A stretch of 64,000 bases of DNA, from positions 29,127 to 93,126 of the forward strand of contig CALLAL010000001.1 of NCBI GenBank assembly GCA_938002255.1. Reading direction: 5' to 3'. Both the position numbers and the translations under genes were made by a program. Positions within the stretch are counted from its first letter, which is position 1. Every line of letters starts with the position of its first letter. Positions 6,430 through 15,769 of the stretch are shown here, piece by piece. The stretch is from an uncultured bacterium (GTDB lineage Bacteria; Desulfobacterota; BSN033; UBA1163). The notes beneath the pieces are model-generated. The model was given only the letters and a program-made list of their open reading frames with translations, was not told where the DNA came from and did no database searches.

Positions 6430-8831
6430 AGCAGAGAATTCGGAAAGCAGCGGTCTTAGGAGCAGGGGTGATGGGAAGTGCGATTGCGGCCCATTTTGCT
6501 AATGTGGGGATTCCTTCCTTTCTCCTCGATATTGTGCCACCGGAGCTGAACGAGGCGGAAAAAAAGAAAGGCTTGACACCCGAGAGTCCGGAATTCAGAA
6601 ACCGATTTTCCATTCAGGGGAAGAAGAATATTCAGGAGGTAAAGCCTGCTCCTCTCTATCTGAAGGAGGATGCAGACCTGATCACCGTGGGTAATTTTGA
6701 AGATCATCTCTCATGGATCTCACAGACCGACTGGGTCATTGAGGTGGTTGTCGAAAATTTAAATTTGAAAAGAGAACTTTTTAAAAAGGTCATTCCCTTT
6801 TTGAAGGATGAGGCTGTGATCAGTTCAAACACCTCGGGTATCTCGATCCAGAAGATGTGCGAAGGGTTTCCAGCAGGATTTGAAGAGAGGTTTTTAGGGA
6901 CCCACTTCTTCAATCCGCCCCGCTACATGAAACTTCTTGAGATCATTCCTGCTCGGTCTACGTCCAGAGATGTGGTCAAGCAGATGGCTGAAATCGGTGA
7001 GAGGGTTTTAGGAAAAGGAATCGTTTTTGCCAAGGATACGCCTAATTTTATAGGAAACCGGATCGGAGCCTTTGCAGGGGCTGTGACCATCAGAACTGCC
7101 TTGGAAGAGGGATACTTGATCGAAGAGATCGATCAAATTACCGGACCAGCCATTGGAAGAACCAAATTGGCTACCTTCAAACTTGCTGACCTGGTTGGAC
7201 TTGATGTGATGTCTCATGTCTCAAAAAATCTCTATGAAAGTCTTCCTGAAGGGAAAGAAAAGGATTATTTTAAACCCTCTCCTTTGATCGAACAGATGAT
7301 CAAGAACCAATGGCTGGGCCAGAAGACCAAGCAGGGTTTTTATAAGCGAGTGAAAAGAGTGGGAAAAGACGAAATTCTGGTTCTCGATTATGAAAAGATG
7401 GAATACCGTCCTCAAAAGAAGGTGACCTTCGCTTCTGTGGAGGCAAGTAAAAATATCGAGGATGTCAGAGAGCGACTCAAAGCCATGGTTACCAACCCTG
7501 ACCGTGGAGGCCAGTTTGCCTGGAAGATCCTGAAAAAGACCTTCCTTTATGCGGCTGAGAGGGTTCCTGAAATTTCGGATGACATCGTCAATATCGATCG
7601 GGCAATGCGATGGGGATATAACTGGGAGTTGGGGCCCTTCGAACAATGGGATGCCATCGGTTTGAAATCATCGGTTCAAAAAATGGAGAAGGAAGGAGAG
7701 ACCATTCCCCCCCTTGTCGAGACACTCCTGAACAAAGGATATTCTTCTTTTTATGAAAAAAAAGAAGGCCGTGTTTCATACTTTGACTTAGGGAGTGGCC
7801 AATATCAGCCCATTGAAGAGAAGCCGGAGATCATCCTTTTAGCAAGCCTGAAAGAGCAAAACAAAACGGTTCTTTCAAATCCTGGGGCAAGTCTGATTGA
7901 TCTGGGCGATGGAGTTGCCTGCCTTGAGTTCCATTCGAAGATGAATTCGATCGGGGCAGATACCGTACAGATGCTTCGGGATGCTCTGAACCAAGTTGAA
8001 GAGAAATTCGAGGGTCTTGTCATTGGAAACCAGGCTGAAAACTTCTCCGTCGGAGCGAATTTAATGCTCATTCTCTTTGAGATTCAGGACGAGAACTGGG
8101 ACGACATTGATAGGATGGTGAAAGCCTTTCAGGATGTTCTTATGGCGGTGAAGTATTTTGAAAAGCCTGTGGTCGCCGCACCTTTTGGAATGACTCTCGC
8201 AGGGGGATGTGAAATCTGCCTCGCCTGCAACGCTGTGCGAGCGGCTGCTGAGACCTATATGGGGCTGGTCGAAGTTGGGGTGGGCTTGATCCCGGCAGGT
8301 GGGGGAACCAAAGAGATGCTTCTCCGATCCATAGAACATATTCCACCAGAAATGGATATGGACTATCTTCCCTTTGTCCGGCGAGCCTTTGAAACCGTTG
8401 CCATGGCAAAAGTTTCAACGAGCGCCAAGGAGGCACAGAAACTGGGATATATGAGGAAAACAGATCGTTTTTCAGTCAACCGGGATTATCTCCTTCATGA
8501 CGCCAAAGAGACTGTGCTCCAGATGGTCAAAGAGAATTACCGACCTCCCAGACCAAAGAAGATCAAGGTCATGGGGGAAAGAGGCCTGGCCCTGATGAAG
8601 ATGGGTCTCTTTTACATGAGGGAAGGGGGTTACATCAGCGAATACGACGAGCATGTTGGAAGAAAGATCGCTTATATCATGTCCGGAGGAAACCTGCCAG
8701 ATGGAACTGAGGTGACCGAACAATATCTCCTGGACTTGGAAAGAGAAGCGTTCTTAAGTTTGTGCGGGGAGGTTAAAACACAGGAGCGAATCGAATATAT
8801 GTTGAAGAAGGGAAAACCACTTAGGAACTAA
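6426..8831 (+). CDS. fadN: FadN-type 3-hydroxyacyl-CoA dehydrogenase/enoyl-CoA hydratase
   Basis: 801-aa bifunctional beta-oxidation enzyme with the order 3-hydroxyacyl-CoA dehydrogenase then hydratase, the reverse of FadB/FadJ and typical of Bacillus FadN (about 790 aa). The NAD-binding motif is VLGAGVMGSAIAAHFANVG (about 9-27). SSNTSGISIQKM and LGTHFFNPPRYMKLLEIIP carry the dehydrogenase core. In the C-terminal hydratase domain the two catalytic glutamates are visible in AGGCEICLACN and GLVEVGVGLIPAGGG. It overlaps the upstream hydrolase gene by ATGA. fadA and fadE follow on the same strand after a 310-bp gap, giving fadN-fadA-fadE order. Confidence 0.92.
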   Translation: MKQRIRKAAVLGAGVMGSAIAAHFANVGIPSFLLDIVPPELNEAEKKKGLTPESPEFRNRFSIQGKKNIQEVKPAPLYLKEDADLITVGNFEDHLSWISQTDWVIEVVVENLNLKRELFKKVIPFLKDEAVISSNTSGISIQKMCEGFPAGFEERFLGTHFFNPPRYMKLLEIIPARSTSRDVVKQMAEIGERVLGKGIVFAKDTPNFIGNRIGAFAGAVTIRTALEEGYLIEEIDQITGPAIGRTKLATFKLADLVGLDVMSHVSKNLYESLPEGKEKDYFKPSPLIEQMIKNQWLGQKTKQGFYKRVKRVGKDEILVLDYEKMEYRPQKKVTFASVEASKNIEDVRERLKAMVTNPDRGGQFAWKILKKTFLYAAERVPEISDDIVNIDRAMRWGYNWELGPFEQWDAIGLKSSVQKMEKEGETIPPLVETLLNKGYSSFYEKKEGRVSYFDLGSGQYQPIEEKPEIILLASLKEQNKTVLSNPGASLIDLGDGVACLEFHSKMNSIGADTVQMLRDALNQVEEKFEGLVIGNQAENFSVGANLMLILFEIQDENWDDIDRMVKAFQDVLMAVKYFEKPVVAAPFGMTLAGGCEICLACNAVRAAAETYMGLVEVGVGLIPAGGGTKEMLLRSIEHIPPEMDMDYLPFVRRAFETVAMAKVSTSAKEAQKLGYMRKTDRFSVNRDYLLHDAKETVLQMVKENYRPPRPKKIKVMGERGLALMKMGLFYMREGGYISEYDEHVGRKIAYIMSGGNLPDGTEVTEQYLLDLEREAFLSLCGEVKTQERIEYMLKKGKPLRN

Positions 8832-8890
8832 AAATATCAAAGCGAGAAATCCCCCGCTCCCCACCTTTGAAAGCTGTATCGTATTGAGGA

Positions 8891-9066
8891 GAATAGGAGG
8901 GAGAGACAGTCGGGTTACAAAGCTTTAGAATGCGGGTCCTTTAAATTATGGGAAAGGGTTGTTTGGATAAAATCGAATGCTTTCATATGGTTAGCACGCC
9001 TGAATCTGAACGGATAAAGGTTACCGGTCTAAATCTTTTTCACCTGACCGCCTCTCCCTCCTATTC
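8891..9066. repeat. 176-bp inverted-repeat element between fadN and fadA
   Basis: Left end GAATAGGAGGGAGAGACAGTC (8891-8911, 21 bases of which 19 match) is repeated inverted at 9046-9066; weaker complementarity continues inward for about 20 bp (GGTTAC, CTTTAGA against GATTTAGA). It fills most of the 310-bp fadN-fadA gap. No reading frame was found. Either a second, unrelated MITE-like relic or a large hairpin in the fadN-fadA transcript. No clear target duplication was seen. Confidence 0.55.
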
Positions 9067-9141
9067 GAATAGTCTCTTTTTTCGTCTTACGACACAATCT
9101 CTTTGAGGTGGAGGGTTGGCTGGGAGAAAGGGGAGGTTTTT

Positions 9142-10323
9142 ATGAGAGAAGCAGTGGTTGTATCGGCAGTGAGAACAGCAGTGGGCAAAGCTCCGCGGGG
9201 TATCCTGAAGGATACAAGACCAGATGATGTTGGAGCTCTTGTCATCAAGGAAGCACTCGATAGGGTTCCTAGCCTTAAGGCCGAAGAGGTGGACGATGTT
9301 GTCATTGGATGTGCCTTCCCTGAATCGGATCAGGGATTGAATCTCGCTCGAGTCTTAGCCATGCGGGCAGGGTTTCCATACACAGTGCCAGGACAGACCG
9401 TGAATCGCTTCTGCTCTTCAGGCCTCCAGGCCATTGCAACAGCCGCCTATGAGATTATGGTCGGAGCAACGGATGTGATGATTGCTGGAGGCGTGGAATT
9501 TATGAGCCAGGTGCCCATCATGGGATTAACCCCTTCTCCCAATCCTTATCTGGTGGACCATAATCCTCAAGTCTATACTTCCATGGGGTTGACGGCTGAA
9601 AATGTGGCAGAGCGATTTGGGATATCGAGGGAGGATCAGGATCGATTTGCCCTTTCAAGCCATCAGAAGGCGGCAAAAGCCATTAAAGAGGGAAAATTCA
9701 AGGAAGAGATCCTTCCCATACCCGCTAAGGTGAAAGAAATCAAAGAGGATGGAACGGTCATGATTAAAGAGGTCATGTTCGATACGGATGAGGGCGTACG
9801 CTATGACGCTTCTTTAGAGGGTATGGCGGCGCTGAAACCGGTGTTTAAAGCGAAAGGAACAGTGACCGCAGGCAATTCTTCTCAGACGAGTGATGGAGCG
9901 GCCGCTCTGGTCCTGATGTCAAGAGAAAAGGCCCATTCACTCGGTCTTAAGCCTTTAGCGGTTTTTAGGGCCTTTGCCGTTGCCGGGGTTCCGCCCGAGA
10001 TTATGGGGGTGGGTCCTGCTTACGCCATTCCAAAAGTTTTAAAAAAAGCGGGTCTCAAATTGGAGGACATTGGACTCATTGAGTTGAACGAAGCTTTTGC
10101 CTCACAGGCTTTTTATGTGGTGAGAGAGTTAGGGCTTAATGTCGATATCGTTAATGTGAACGGGGGGGCGATCGCCATGGGCCATCCCCTGGGTTGCACG
10201 GGTGCTAAACTGACCACTACTCTGCTCTATGAGATGAAGCGGAGAAATGTGCGCTATGGCTTGGTCTCCATGTGTATTGGCGGTGGGATGGGAGCTGCGG
10301 GCATCTTCGAAAGATTTGAATGA
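9142..10323 (+). CDS. fadA: Acetyl-CoA C-acyltransferase (3-ketoacyl-CoA thiolase)
   Basis: 393-aa thiolase for the last step of beta-oxidation. ATG 9142 follows GGGGAGGTTTTT; the longer frame from 9103 lacks a ribosome site. All three catalytic segments are canonical: Cys in [17 protein letters not shown], His in [19 protein letters not shown], and Cys in [18 protein letters not shown] at the C-terminus. The partner of FadN in the order fadN-fadA-fadE. Confidence 0.93.
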   Translation: MREAVVVSAVRTAVGKAPRGILKDTRPDDVGALVIKEALDRVPSLKAEEVDDVVIGCAFPESDQGLNLARVLAMRAGFPYTVPGQTVNRFCSSGLQAIATAAYEIMVGATDVMIAGGVEFMSQVPIMGLTPSPNPYLVDHNPQVYTSMGLTAENVAERFGISREDQDRFALSSHQKAAKAIKEGKFKEEILPIPAKVKEIKEDGTVMIKEVMFDTDEGVRYDASLEGMAALKPVFKAKGTVTAGNSSQTSDGAAALVLMSREKAHSLGLKPLAVFRAFAVAGVPPEIMGVGPAYAIPKVLKKAGLKLEDIGLIELNEAFASQAFYVVRELGLNVDIVNVNGGAIAMGHPLGCTGAKLTTTLLYEMKRRNVRYGLVSMCIGGGMGAAGIFERFE

Positions 10324-10384
10324 GATCCGTTCATGATGGACGAGGTGACAACATGACATGTCTTTGGATACTCAATCCAAAGCA

Positions 10385-10513
10385 CAACATCCGAAATCCG
10401 AGACAAATTCAAATTAACGAAACACAAAATTTAAAACAAATGTAACATTAGGTCATTCGAATTTGAGCTTTGTTTCAAATTTCGACATTTGAATTTCGAA
10501 TTTTCTTTAAGGA
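10385..10513. repeat. AT-rich simple palindromic repeats
   Basis: Repeated AAATTCAAATT, GAATTTCGAATT and TTTCAAATTTCGA motifs in both orientations fill the 200-bp gap before fadE. This looks like intergenic low-complexity sequence; no gene or specific regulatory site is assigned. Confidence 0.4.
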
Positions 10514-10523
10514 GGAGGTTTTT

Positions 10524-12302
10524 ATGGAAAGCTTTATTAAGGGGGGAGCGTTTTTGCTGGAGTCGATTTCACCTCAGGAAGTTTTTACACCTGAGGAGTT
10601 CACAGAAGAACAGCGGTTGATCGCAAAGGCGGCATCAGAGTTTGTCGTTGGAGAGCTTGAGCCCGCGATCGAAGACATCGAAGCCTCTAAGGAAGGTCTT
10701 CTTCCAAGCCTGCTCAAAAAGGCAGGTGAACTTGGGTTTCTCTCAGGGGATATTCCCGAGGAGTACGATGGACAGGCACTGGACAAGGTCAGTGTCATCC
10801 TGTTGATGGAAAAACTGGCTCAGGGAGGAGGTTCCTTTATGACGGCTTATGCCGTGCATACGGGCATCGGTTCGCTTCCGATCATCTTTTTCGGAAACAA
10901 AGACCAAAAGAAGCGGTACCTGCCAAAGATTGCCACTGGAGAAATGATTGCGGCCTATGCCTTGACAGAACCGGAGGCAGGGTCGGATGCGTTGAATGCT
11001 AAAACGACCGCCGTGCTCAGTTCGGATGGAAAGTATTATCTCCTGAACGGTCAGAAACAATTCATCTCAAACGCTGGATTTGCAGACCTCTTTGTCACCT
11101 ATGCTAAGGTGGATGGGACAAAGTTTACTTCCTTCATCGTCGAGAGAAAATTTGAGGGAGTGTCGCTTGACGAAGAAGAGAATAAGATGGGGATGAAAGG
11201 GTCCTCCACGCGAAGCGTCATCTTCTCTGATGCCAAAGTCCCTGTGGAAAATGTGTTAGGAGAAATTGGAAAGGGCCATATTGTCGCCTTTAATACGCTC
11301 AATATCGGTCGTTTTAAATTAGGTGGGGGGTGTCTGGGATCTTCTAAGCTTGCCCTTCAGGATGCGGTGACCTATGCGAAGCAAAGAGTCCAGTTTGGAA
11401 AACCCATCGCGGAATTTGGACTGATTAAACATAAAATTGCTGAAATGGCTATCCGGAGTTTTGCTTTAGAAAGCATGGTCTATCGGACCGCGGCTCTGGT
11501 GGACCGCATCTTGAAAAAGATTGATTACAATGCTGATGATGCAGGAATCCAAATGGCCAACGGCATAGAAGAATATGCCATCGAGGATTCAATCAATAAG
11601 GTTTACTCTTCGGAGGTATTGGATTACATTGTGGATGAAGGGGTCCAGATTCATGGAGGATATGGATATATTCACGATTATGCCATCGAACGGGGCTATC
11701 GGGATTCCCGAATCAATCGCATCTGGGAGGGAACAAATGAGATCAATCGCCTTCTCATCGTGGATATGCTGACGAAACGGGCGATGAAAGGCCGACTTCC
11801 TGTGCTGGCCGCAGCCCAGAAAGTAGCAGGAGAGTTGCTCAGTTTGCGGCCTCAAGTGGAAACCGACGACGGAAAGCTCACCCTTCAGCAGGAGATGGTG
11901 GAGATGGCAAAGAAGATTGGCCTGCTGGTGGCTGGAGCAGCTGTCCAGAAGTACATGGCCAGATTGGCAGAAGAACAGGAGATCCTTGCCATGATCAGCG
12001 ATATCATCATCGAGGTCTTTGCGATGGAGAGTGCTCTTCTCAGGGCCATGAAGACGATGGAGAAGGTCGGGGATGAGAAAGCCCTCATTCAAAGAGCGAT
12101 GGTGAAGGTTTATGTCAATGATGGTTTTGATCGGATAGAAGGGTTGGCAAAGCAGGCCCTTTCAGCCATTGCGGAGGGAGATACCCTACGAACACAGTTG
12201 TCCGCTTTGAAGAAGCTGACCCGATTCACTCCGGTGAATACGGTGGCTTTAAGACGCACCATTGCCGATCATGTGATTAAGGTCGGGAAATACCCTTTTT
12301 GA
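10524..12302 (+). CDS. fadE: Acyl-CoA dehydrogenase, FadE (Bacillus/VLCAD) type
   Basis: 592-aa FAD enzyme making the trans-2 double bond in acyl-CoA. ATG 10524 follows AAGGAGGAGG. The long form with a 190-residue C-terminal extension is typical of VLCAD and Bacillus FadE. FAD/substrate motifs are AYALTEPEAGSDALNAKTTA (about 145-164) and FGKPIAEFGLIKHKIAEMA; the catalytic Glu is in RIWEGTNEINRLL. Nearly the same protein is encoded at 31907-33685 (equal length, most segments identical), so these are recent paralogues in two differently organised operons. An electron-transfer flavoprotein must be encoded elsewhere. Confidence 0.94.
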   Translation: MESFIKGGAFLLESISPQEVFTPEEFTEEQRLIAKAASEFVVGELEPAIEDIEASKEGLLPSLLKKAGELGFLSGDIPEEYDGQALDKVSVILLMEKLAQGGGSFMTAYAVHTGIGSLPIIFFGNKDQKKRYLPKIATGEMIAAYALTEPEAGSDALNAKTTAVLSSDGKYYLLNGQKQFISNAGFADLFVTYAKVDGTKFTSFIVERKFEGVSLDEEENKMGMKGSSTRSVIFSDAKVPVENVLGEIGKGHIVAFNTLNIGRFKLGGGCLGSSKLALQDAVTYAKQRVQFGKPIAEFGLIKHKIAEMAIRSFALESMVYRTAALVDRILKKIDYNADDAGIQMANGIEEYAIEDSINKVYSSEVLDYIVDEGVQIHGGYGYIHDYAIERGYRDSRINRIWEGTNEINRLLIVDMLTKRAMKGRLPVLAAAQKVAGELLSLRPQVETDDGKLTLQQEMVEMAKKIGLLVAGAAVQKYMARLAEEQEILAMISDIIIEVFAMESALLRAMKTMEKVGDEKALIQRAMVKVYVNDGFDRIEGLAKQALSAIAEGDTLRTQLSALKKLTRFTPVNTVALRRTIADHVIKVGKYPF

Positions 12303-12345
12303 AAAAAAAGCTCCCCATGAAAGAACGCTCTCTTGGTTTATCCTT

Positions 12346-12383
12346 CCCATCCCTCTTTTTGGGAGAGATGGGATTTTTTTTAA
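12346..12383 (+). terminator. Intrinsic terminator after fadE
   Basis: TCCCATCCCTC and GAGAGATGGGA form a stem of about ten pairs with a T-rich loop, followed by eight Ts. It ends the fadNAE transcript about 45 bp after fadE. Confidence 0.75.
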
Positions 12384-12410
12384 CAAAAGGGTCTGCAGAT
12401 CACAAATCCC

Positions 12411-14243
12411 ATGCGTGTTAAGAAGATGCTCTTACTCCAACTTCCCCTTCAGGGGCATGATTTCTTTTTCAGTCGTGAGAATATCCCTCTGGCTTCTGCT
12501 GGGCTTACGCTCATTTCTCAGGAAGCAGGGTTTGAAGCGGAGTTAATGCCAGAACCAATCATGAGCTATGGGAACGACCGGTCTATCCTCAAGTTTATAA
12601 TCGATTTCAAACCCGATGTGGTGGGAATGAGCTGTTATCTCTGGAATATCGAACGATCTCTATTTATTGCTCAAGAGATTAAGAAGGTACTTCCCTCATG
12701 TATCCTTGTTCTGGGGGGACCGGAGATTACTCCAGAAAATCAATTTCTTAAGAAACACCACGATTTTGATATCGGAGTCGTCGGAGAAGGGGAAGGAACC
12801 TGGGAAAGCCTTCTGGGCTCTTCTTTCCATTTTAAAGCGATTTCGGGACTCCTGCTTCCGACACAAAGAAAAGGATGGCACTTTACCGGTTTTTCTTCTT
12901 CTTCCATTGATCCACATCAACTTCCCTCCCCTTTCTTAAAAGGAACACTTGAAGGTCATCTCAAGGAGGTTCTATGGGTGGAATCAATTCGAGGGTGCGT
13001 GAATCGGTGTGCCTATTGTTACTACCATAAAAGATTCAAGGGGATTAGGGCCTTTTCTCTTGATCGGGTTTTGGAAGAGATTCGAATGGCGCGAGACAGA
13101 GGAATGAGAGAGGTCGTCTTTCTCGATCCCTGCTGGAATCGGCATCCCAGAAGAGGAGATTTTCTTGATCGCCTTTTAGAGATGAACAGGGATCGAACAT
13201 TAAAGTTATATGCTGAGTGTGAGGTTGAAGAGATCGATCTGGAAACAGCCAAGCGGATGGCTCAAGCCGGATTTACAGAGTTAGAAGTAGGGCTTCAGAG
13301 CATCAGAAAAGAAACGCTTCATCATATTCATCGGAGATTTAACCCCAAGCGATTTCTCAAGAGTGTCCAGTTTCTTCAATCCTCAGAGATAGAGGTTATG
13401 GTTGATCTGATTGCAGGTTTACCAGGAGAAGGACTTCAGGACATTCTCAAAAGCCTCCATTGGGTTCTGGATAAGGAAGCTTACGATTCCCTTATGCTCT
13501 ATCCCCTTAGCCTGATTCCGTCCACAGAACTGTATCACCTTTCTGAACAGTTTGGATTAAAAGCCATGCCCCATCCTCCCTACCTGATCACTCAGACTTC
13601 CCATCTGGGGGCGGAGGAGATCCGTCAAGCCTTTATGGAATATGAAAAATGCATGGGAGAGGATATTGCGCCGCTTGAAATGCCGCTTGTTTTTGATGAT
13701 CGAATGAAGGATTTCTCATTTTTGAAAGGATTAACCTATTTAATTCCATGGACGTCCTTAGACGATGTGAAGGCCTTTCCTTTCCTCGAAGATCGGTTGG
13801 CTTATAGCCTTACCATCCAAATGGGCCCGGAGGTGATCAACCGGCCTGATCTCTATGTTCCGATCCTAAAGAATTATTTAAGGGAAAATCCTTTCAGCCT
13901 GCTGTCCATCGAAGTTTCTGAAGAGACTTCTCCCCAACAACTCATCCCTTTATGGAACCTGGCCAAAGAGCATTCCCATCCGATGGAGCGAGACTACACG
14001 GTTCCCCATAGTCCCTACCGGAGTGTTTTGCTCCTCACGAAGGCAAAGGGAAGGATATGGAAATGGCCTGATCCAAGAGAATGGGACCCTCTGGTTCTTT
14101 TTGATGGCCAGAAAATTCCCTGCCAACCTATCTGTCTTTTAGCCTCCCCCGATGAAGATATCCCGAAATGGTTTCGAAAATGGATTGAAGAACGATTTGT
14201 TGATCCACCTAAAGTCAGATTATGGGAATTGCCTGAAGATTGA
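12411..14243 (+). CDS. B12-binding-domain radical SAM protein
   Basis: 610 aa. Residues about 5-140 look like a cobalamin-binding Rossmann domain (LQLPLQGHDFFFSRENIPLASAGLTLIS, then LVLGGPEITPEN, VVGEGEGTWESLL). The radical SAM domain starts near residue 188 with IRGCVNRCAYCYYHKRFKG, giving the CxxxCxxC [4Fe-4S] site, and continues through LYAECEVEEIDLETAKRMAQAGFTELEVGLQS and VDLIAGLPGE. A C-terminal region of 200 residues has no recognised motif. Family members methylate or rearrange lipids, cofactors or natural products; the substrate here is unknown. It has its own position between two terminated units and convergent livF. Confidence 0.88.
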   Translation: MRVKKMLLLQLPLQGHDFFFSRENIPLASAGLTLISQEAGFEAELMPEPIMSYGNDRSILKFIIDFKPDVVGMSCYLWNIERSLFIAQEIKKVLPSCILVLGGPEITPENQFLKKHHDFDIGVVGEGEGTWESLLGSSFHFKAISGLLLPTQRKGWHFTGFSSSSIDPHQLPSPFLKGTLEGHLKEVLWVESIRGCVNRCAYCYYHKRFKGIRAFSLDRVLEEIRMARDRGMREVVFLDPCWNRHPRRGDFLDRLLEMNRDRTLKLYAECEVEEIDLETAKRMAQAGFTELEVGLQSIRKETLHHIHRRFNPKRFLKSVQFLQSSEIEVMVDLIAGLPGEGLQDILKSLHWVLDKEAYDSLMLYPLSLIPSTELYHLSEQFGLKAMPHPPYLITQTSHLGAEEIRQAFMEYEKCMGEDIAPLEMPLVFDDRMKDFSFLKGLTYLIPWTSLDDVKAFPFLEDRLAYSLTIQMGPEVINRPDLYVPILKNYLRENPFSLLSIEVSEETSPQQLIPLWNLAKEHSHPMERDYTVPHSPYRSVLLLTKAKGRIWKWPDPREWDPLVLFDGQKIPCQPICLLASPDEDIPKWFRKWIEERFVDPPKVRLWELPED

Positions 14244-14248
14244 AAACA

Positions 14249-14998
14249 TTAAAGTCCCAGGTAAGTTTTTCGCAAGACTTCGTCCTGGAGGAGTTGGTCA
14301 CCCGGGCCTTGGGCAATGATTCTTCCTGAGGAGAGGACATAGTTGCGGGTTGCCATTTGGAAGACGATGCCCACCTCTTGTTCCACAAGCAGAACCGTAA
14401 TTCCCAATTGATGAACGCCCCTGATCTTTTGAAAGACCTCTGCTCTCAGAAGAGGGGCGAGGCCTGTTGAGGGTTCATCGATGCAGAGCAGTTTAGGTTT
14501 GGACATGAGAGCTCTGCCGATTGCAAGCATCTGCTGCTCTCCGCCAGAGAGCGTTCCTGAGATTTGATTGGATCGGTCCTTGAGTATGGGAAAGAGTTGA
14601 TAGACTTTGCTGAGATTGTTCCGTATCTCGTTTCTGTCCTTGAGCAGGTAGGCTCCAGCCATGAGGTTGTCAAGGACCGTCATCTCCCGAAAGGGTCTTC
14701 TTCTTTCCGGACAGTGGATTAATCCCCGCTTGGCAATTTCGTGGGCTGGGATTTGATCGATTCTCTCCCGATCAAAGGTGACTTTCCCTTCAAGGATAAT
14801 ATCGCCGTGAGCGGATCTTCGAGTGATCTCTCTTTCCCAAGAGACCAATCCGGTGATCGCTCTTAAAAGGGTTGATTTACCCGCTCCATTAGGACCCACC
14901 AGGCTCACCAACTCTCCCGTGTCCACCCCCATACTTAGATGGTTGATGAGCATAGCCTTGTCATACCAGACCGAAAGATTTTCAACCTCAAGGAGCAC
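14249..14998 (-). CDS. livF: Branched-chain-type ABC transporter ATPase LivF
   Basis: 249-aa ATPase with Walker A GPNGAGKSTLL, signature LSGGEQQMLAIGRAL, Walker B LLCIDEPSTGL and the LivF-type ending. An 11-residue insert (SWEREITRRSAHGDI) after the first strand block is longer than usual. Last gene of the twelve-gene operon; starts 2 bp after the livG stop. With LivG it should power the LivH/LivM channel for a hydrophobic carboxylate or amino acid. Confidence 0.92.
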   Translation of the reverse strand: MLLEVENLSVWYDKAMLINHLSMGVDTGELVSLVGPNGAGKSTLLRAITGLVSWEREITRRSAHGDIILEGKVTFDRERIDQIPAHEIAKRGLIHCPERRRPFREMTVLDNLMAGAYLLKDRNEIRNNLSKVYQLFPILKDRSNQISGTLSGGEQQMLAIGRALMSKPKLLCIDEPSTGLAPLLRAEVFQKIRGVHQLGITVLLVEQEVGIVFQMATRNYVLSSGRIIAQGPGDQLLQDEVLRKTYLGL

Positions 14999-15000
14999 GC

Positions 15001-15768
15001 CTAAATGCCTCCTTTGCCCAGGTAGGCTTCGATCACAAGTGGGTTTTCTATGATCTCATCGGGTGTTCCACTGGCAATGAGCGTCCCGAAATTGAGGACG
15101 ATGACCCGATCCACGATCTTCATCAACCACTGGAGTTTATGTTCGACAATAATCATGGCTGGCCCTTCACTATGCAATCGGCCAAAACGGCCTCCCTTAT
15201 GTAACCGTTTGATTGACTTTGCCATGAGGTCGGTTTCAGCGGGGCTGAGTCCGCCAAAAGGCTCGTCAAGAAGGAGCAGGTCAGGCTCGGTGGCGACGGC
15301 TCGTGCCACCTCCAGTCTTTTCAGGTCACCCTGAGAGAGGGTGGAGGCTTTTTCAAGGGCCATGTCTGAAATGCCTGCAAACTCAAGAGCGTCCATCGCT
15401 TTTGCCTCCAAACGTTTGACCCATTCGCCCTTTTTCATGGCCCGGGGAGAGAGGCAGGAAACCATGACGTTTGCAATGATAGGAAGGCGACGGAAGGGCC
15501 TCATGTTCTGGAAAGTACAGGTAATCCCCAGATTGACGATCTCCCAGGTTTTCCGACCTACGATCTCTTTTCCCATGAAACGGATACTTCCTTCATCCGG
15601 TTTCAGGATGCCTGTCATCAATTTCAGAAGAGTGGTTTTGCCTGCTCCATTCGGTCCGATCAAACCGAGGATTTGATCTCTTTCCATCGAGAAAGAAACG
15701 TTATGGACAGCCCTTAGTCCCCCAAACGTTTTGGTAAGGTTTTTAATCTCAAGAAAGGGTTGGGTCAT
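15001..15768 (-). CDS. livG: Branched-chain-type ABC transporter ATPase LivG
   Basis: 255-aa ATPase: Walker A GPNGAGKTTLLKLM, TFQNMRPFRRLPIIANVM Q-loop region, signature LSQGDLKRLEVARA (a degenerate LSGGQ with Gln-Gly-Asp), Walker B LLLLDEPFGGL, and EHKLQWLMKIVDRVIVLNFG. A charged insert (KGGRFGRLHSEGPAM) precedes the H-loop. It starts 1 bp after the acyl-CoA ligase stop, so the ligase and ATPase genes are translationally linked. Confidence 0.91.
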   Translation of the reverse strand: MTQPFLEIKNLTKTFGGLRAVHNVSFSMERDQILGLIGPNGAGKTTLLKLMTGILKPDEGSIRFMGKEIVGRKTWEIVNLGITCTFQNMRPFRRLPIIANVMVSCLSPRAMKKGEWVKRLEAKAMDALEFAGISDMALEKASTLSQGDLKRLEVARAVATEPDLLLLDEPFGGLSPAETDLMAKSIKRLHKGGRFGRLHSEGPAMIIVEHKLQWLMKIVDRVIVLNFGTLIASGTPDEIIENPLVIEAYLGKGGI

Positions 15769-15769
15769 C

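Noticed and set aside
10385..10513. AT-rich palindromes before fadE as a specific operator
   Set aside because: Many overlapping low-complexity repeats of GAATTTCGAATT type; no single site stands out and such sequence is common between genes.
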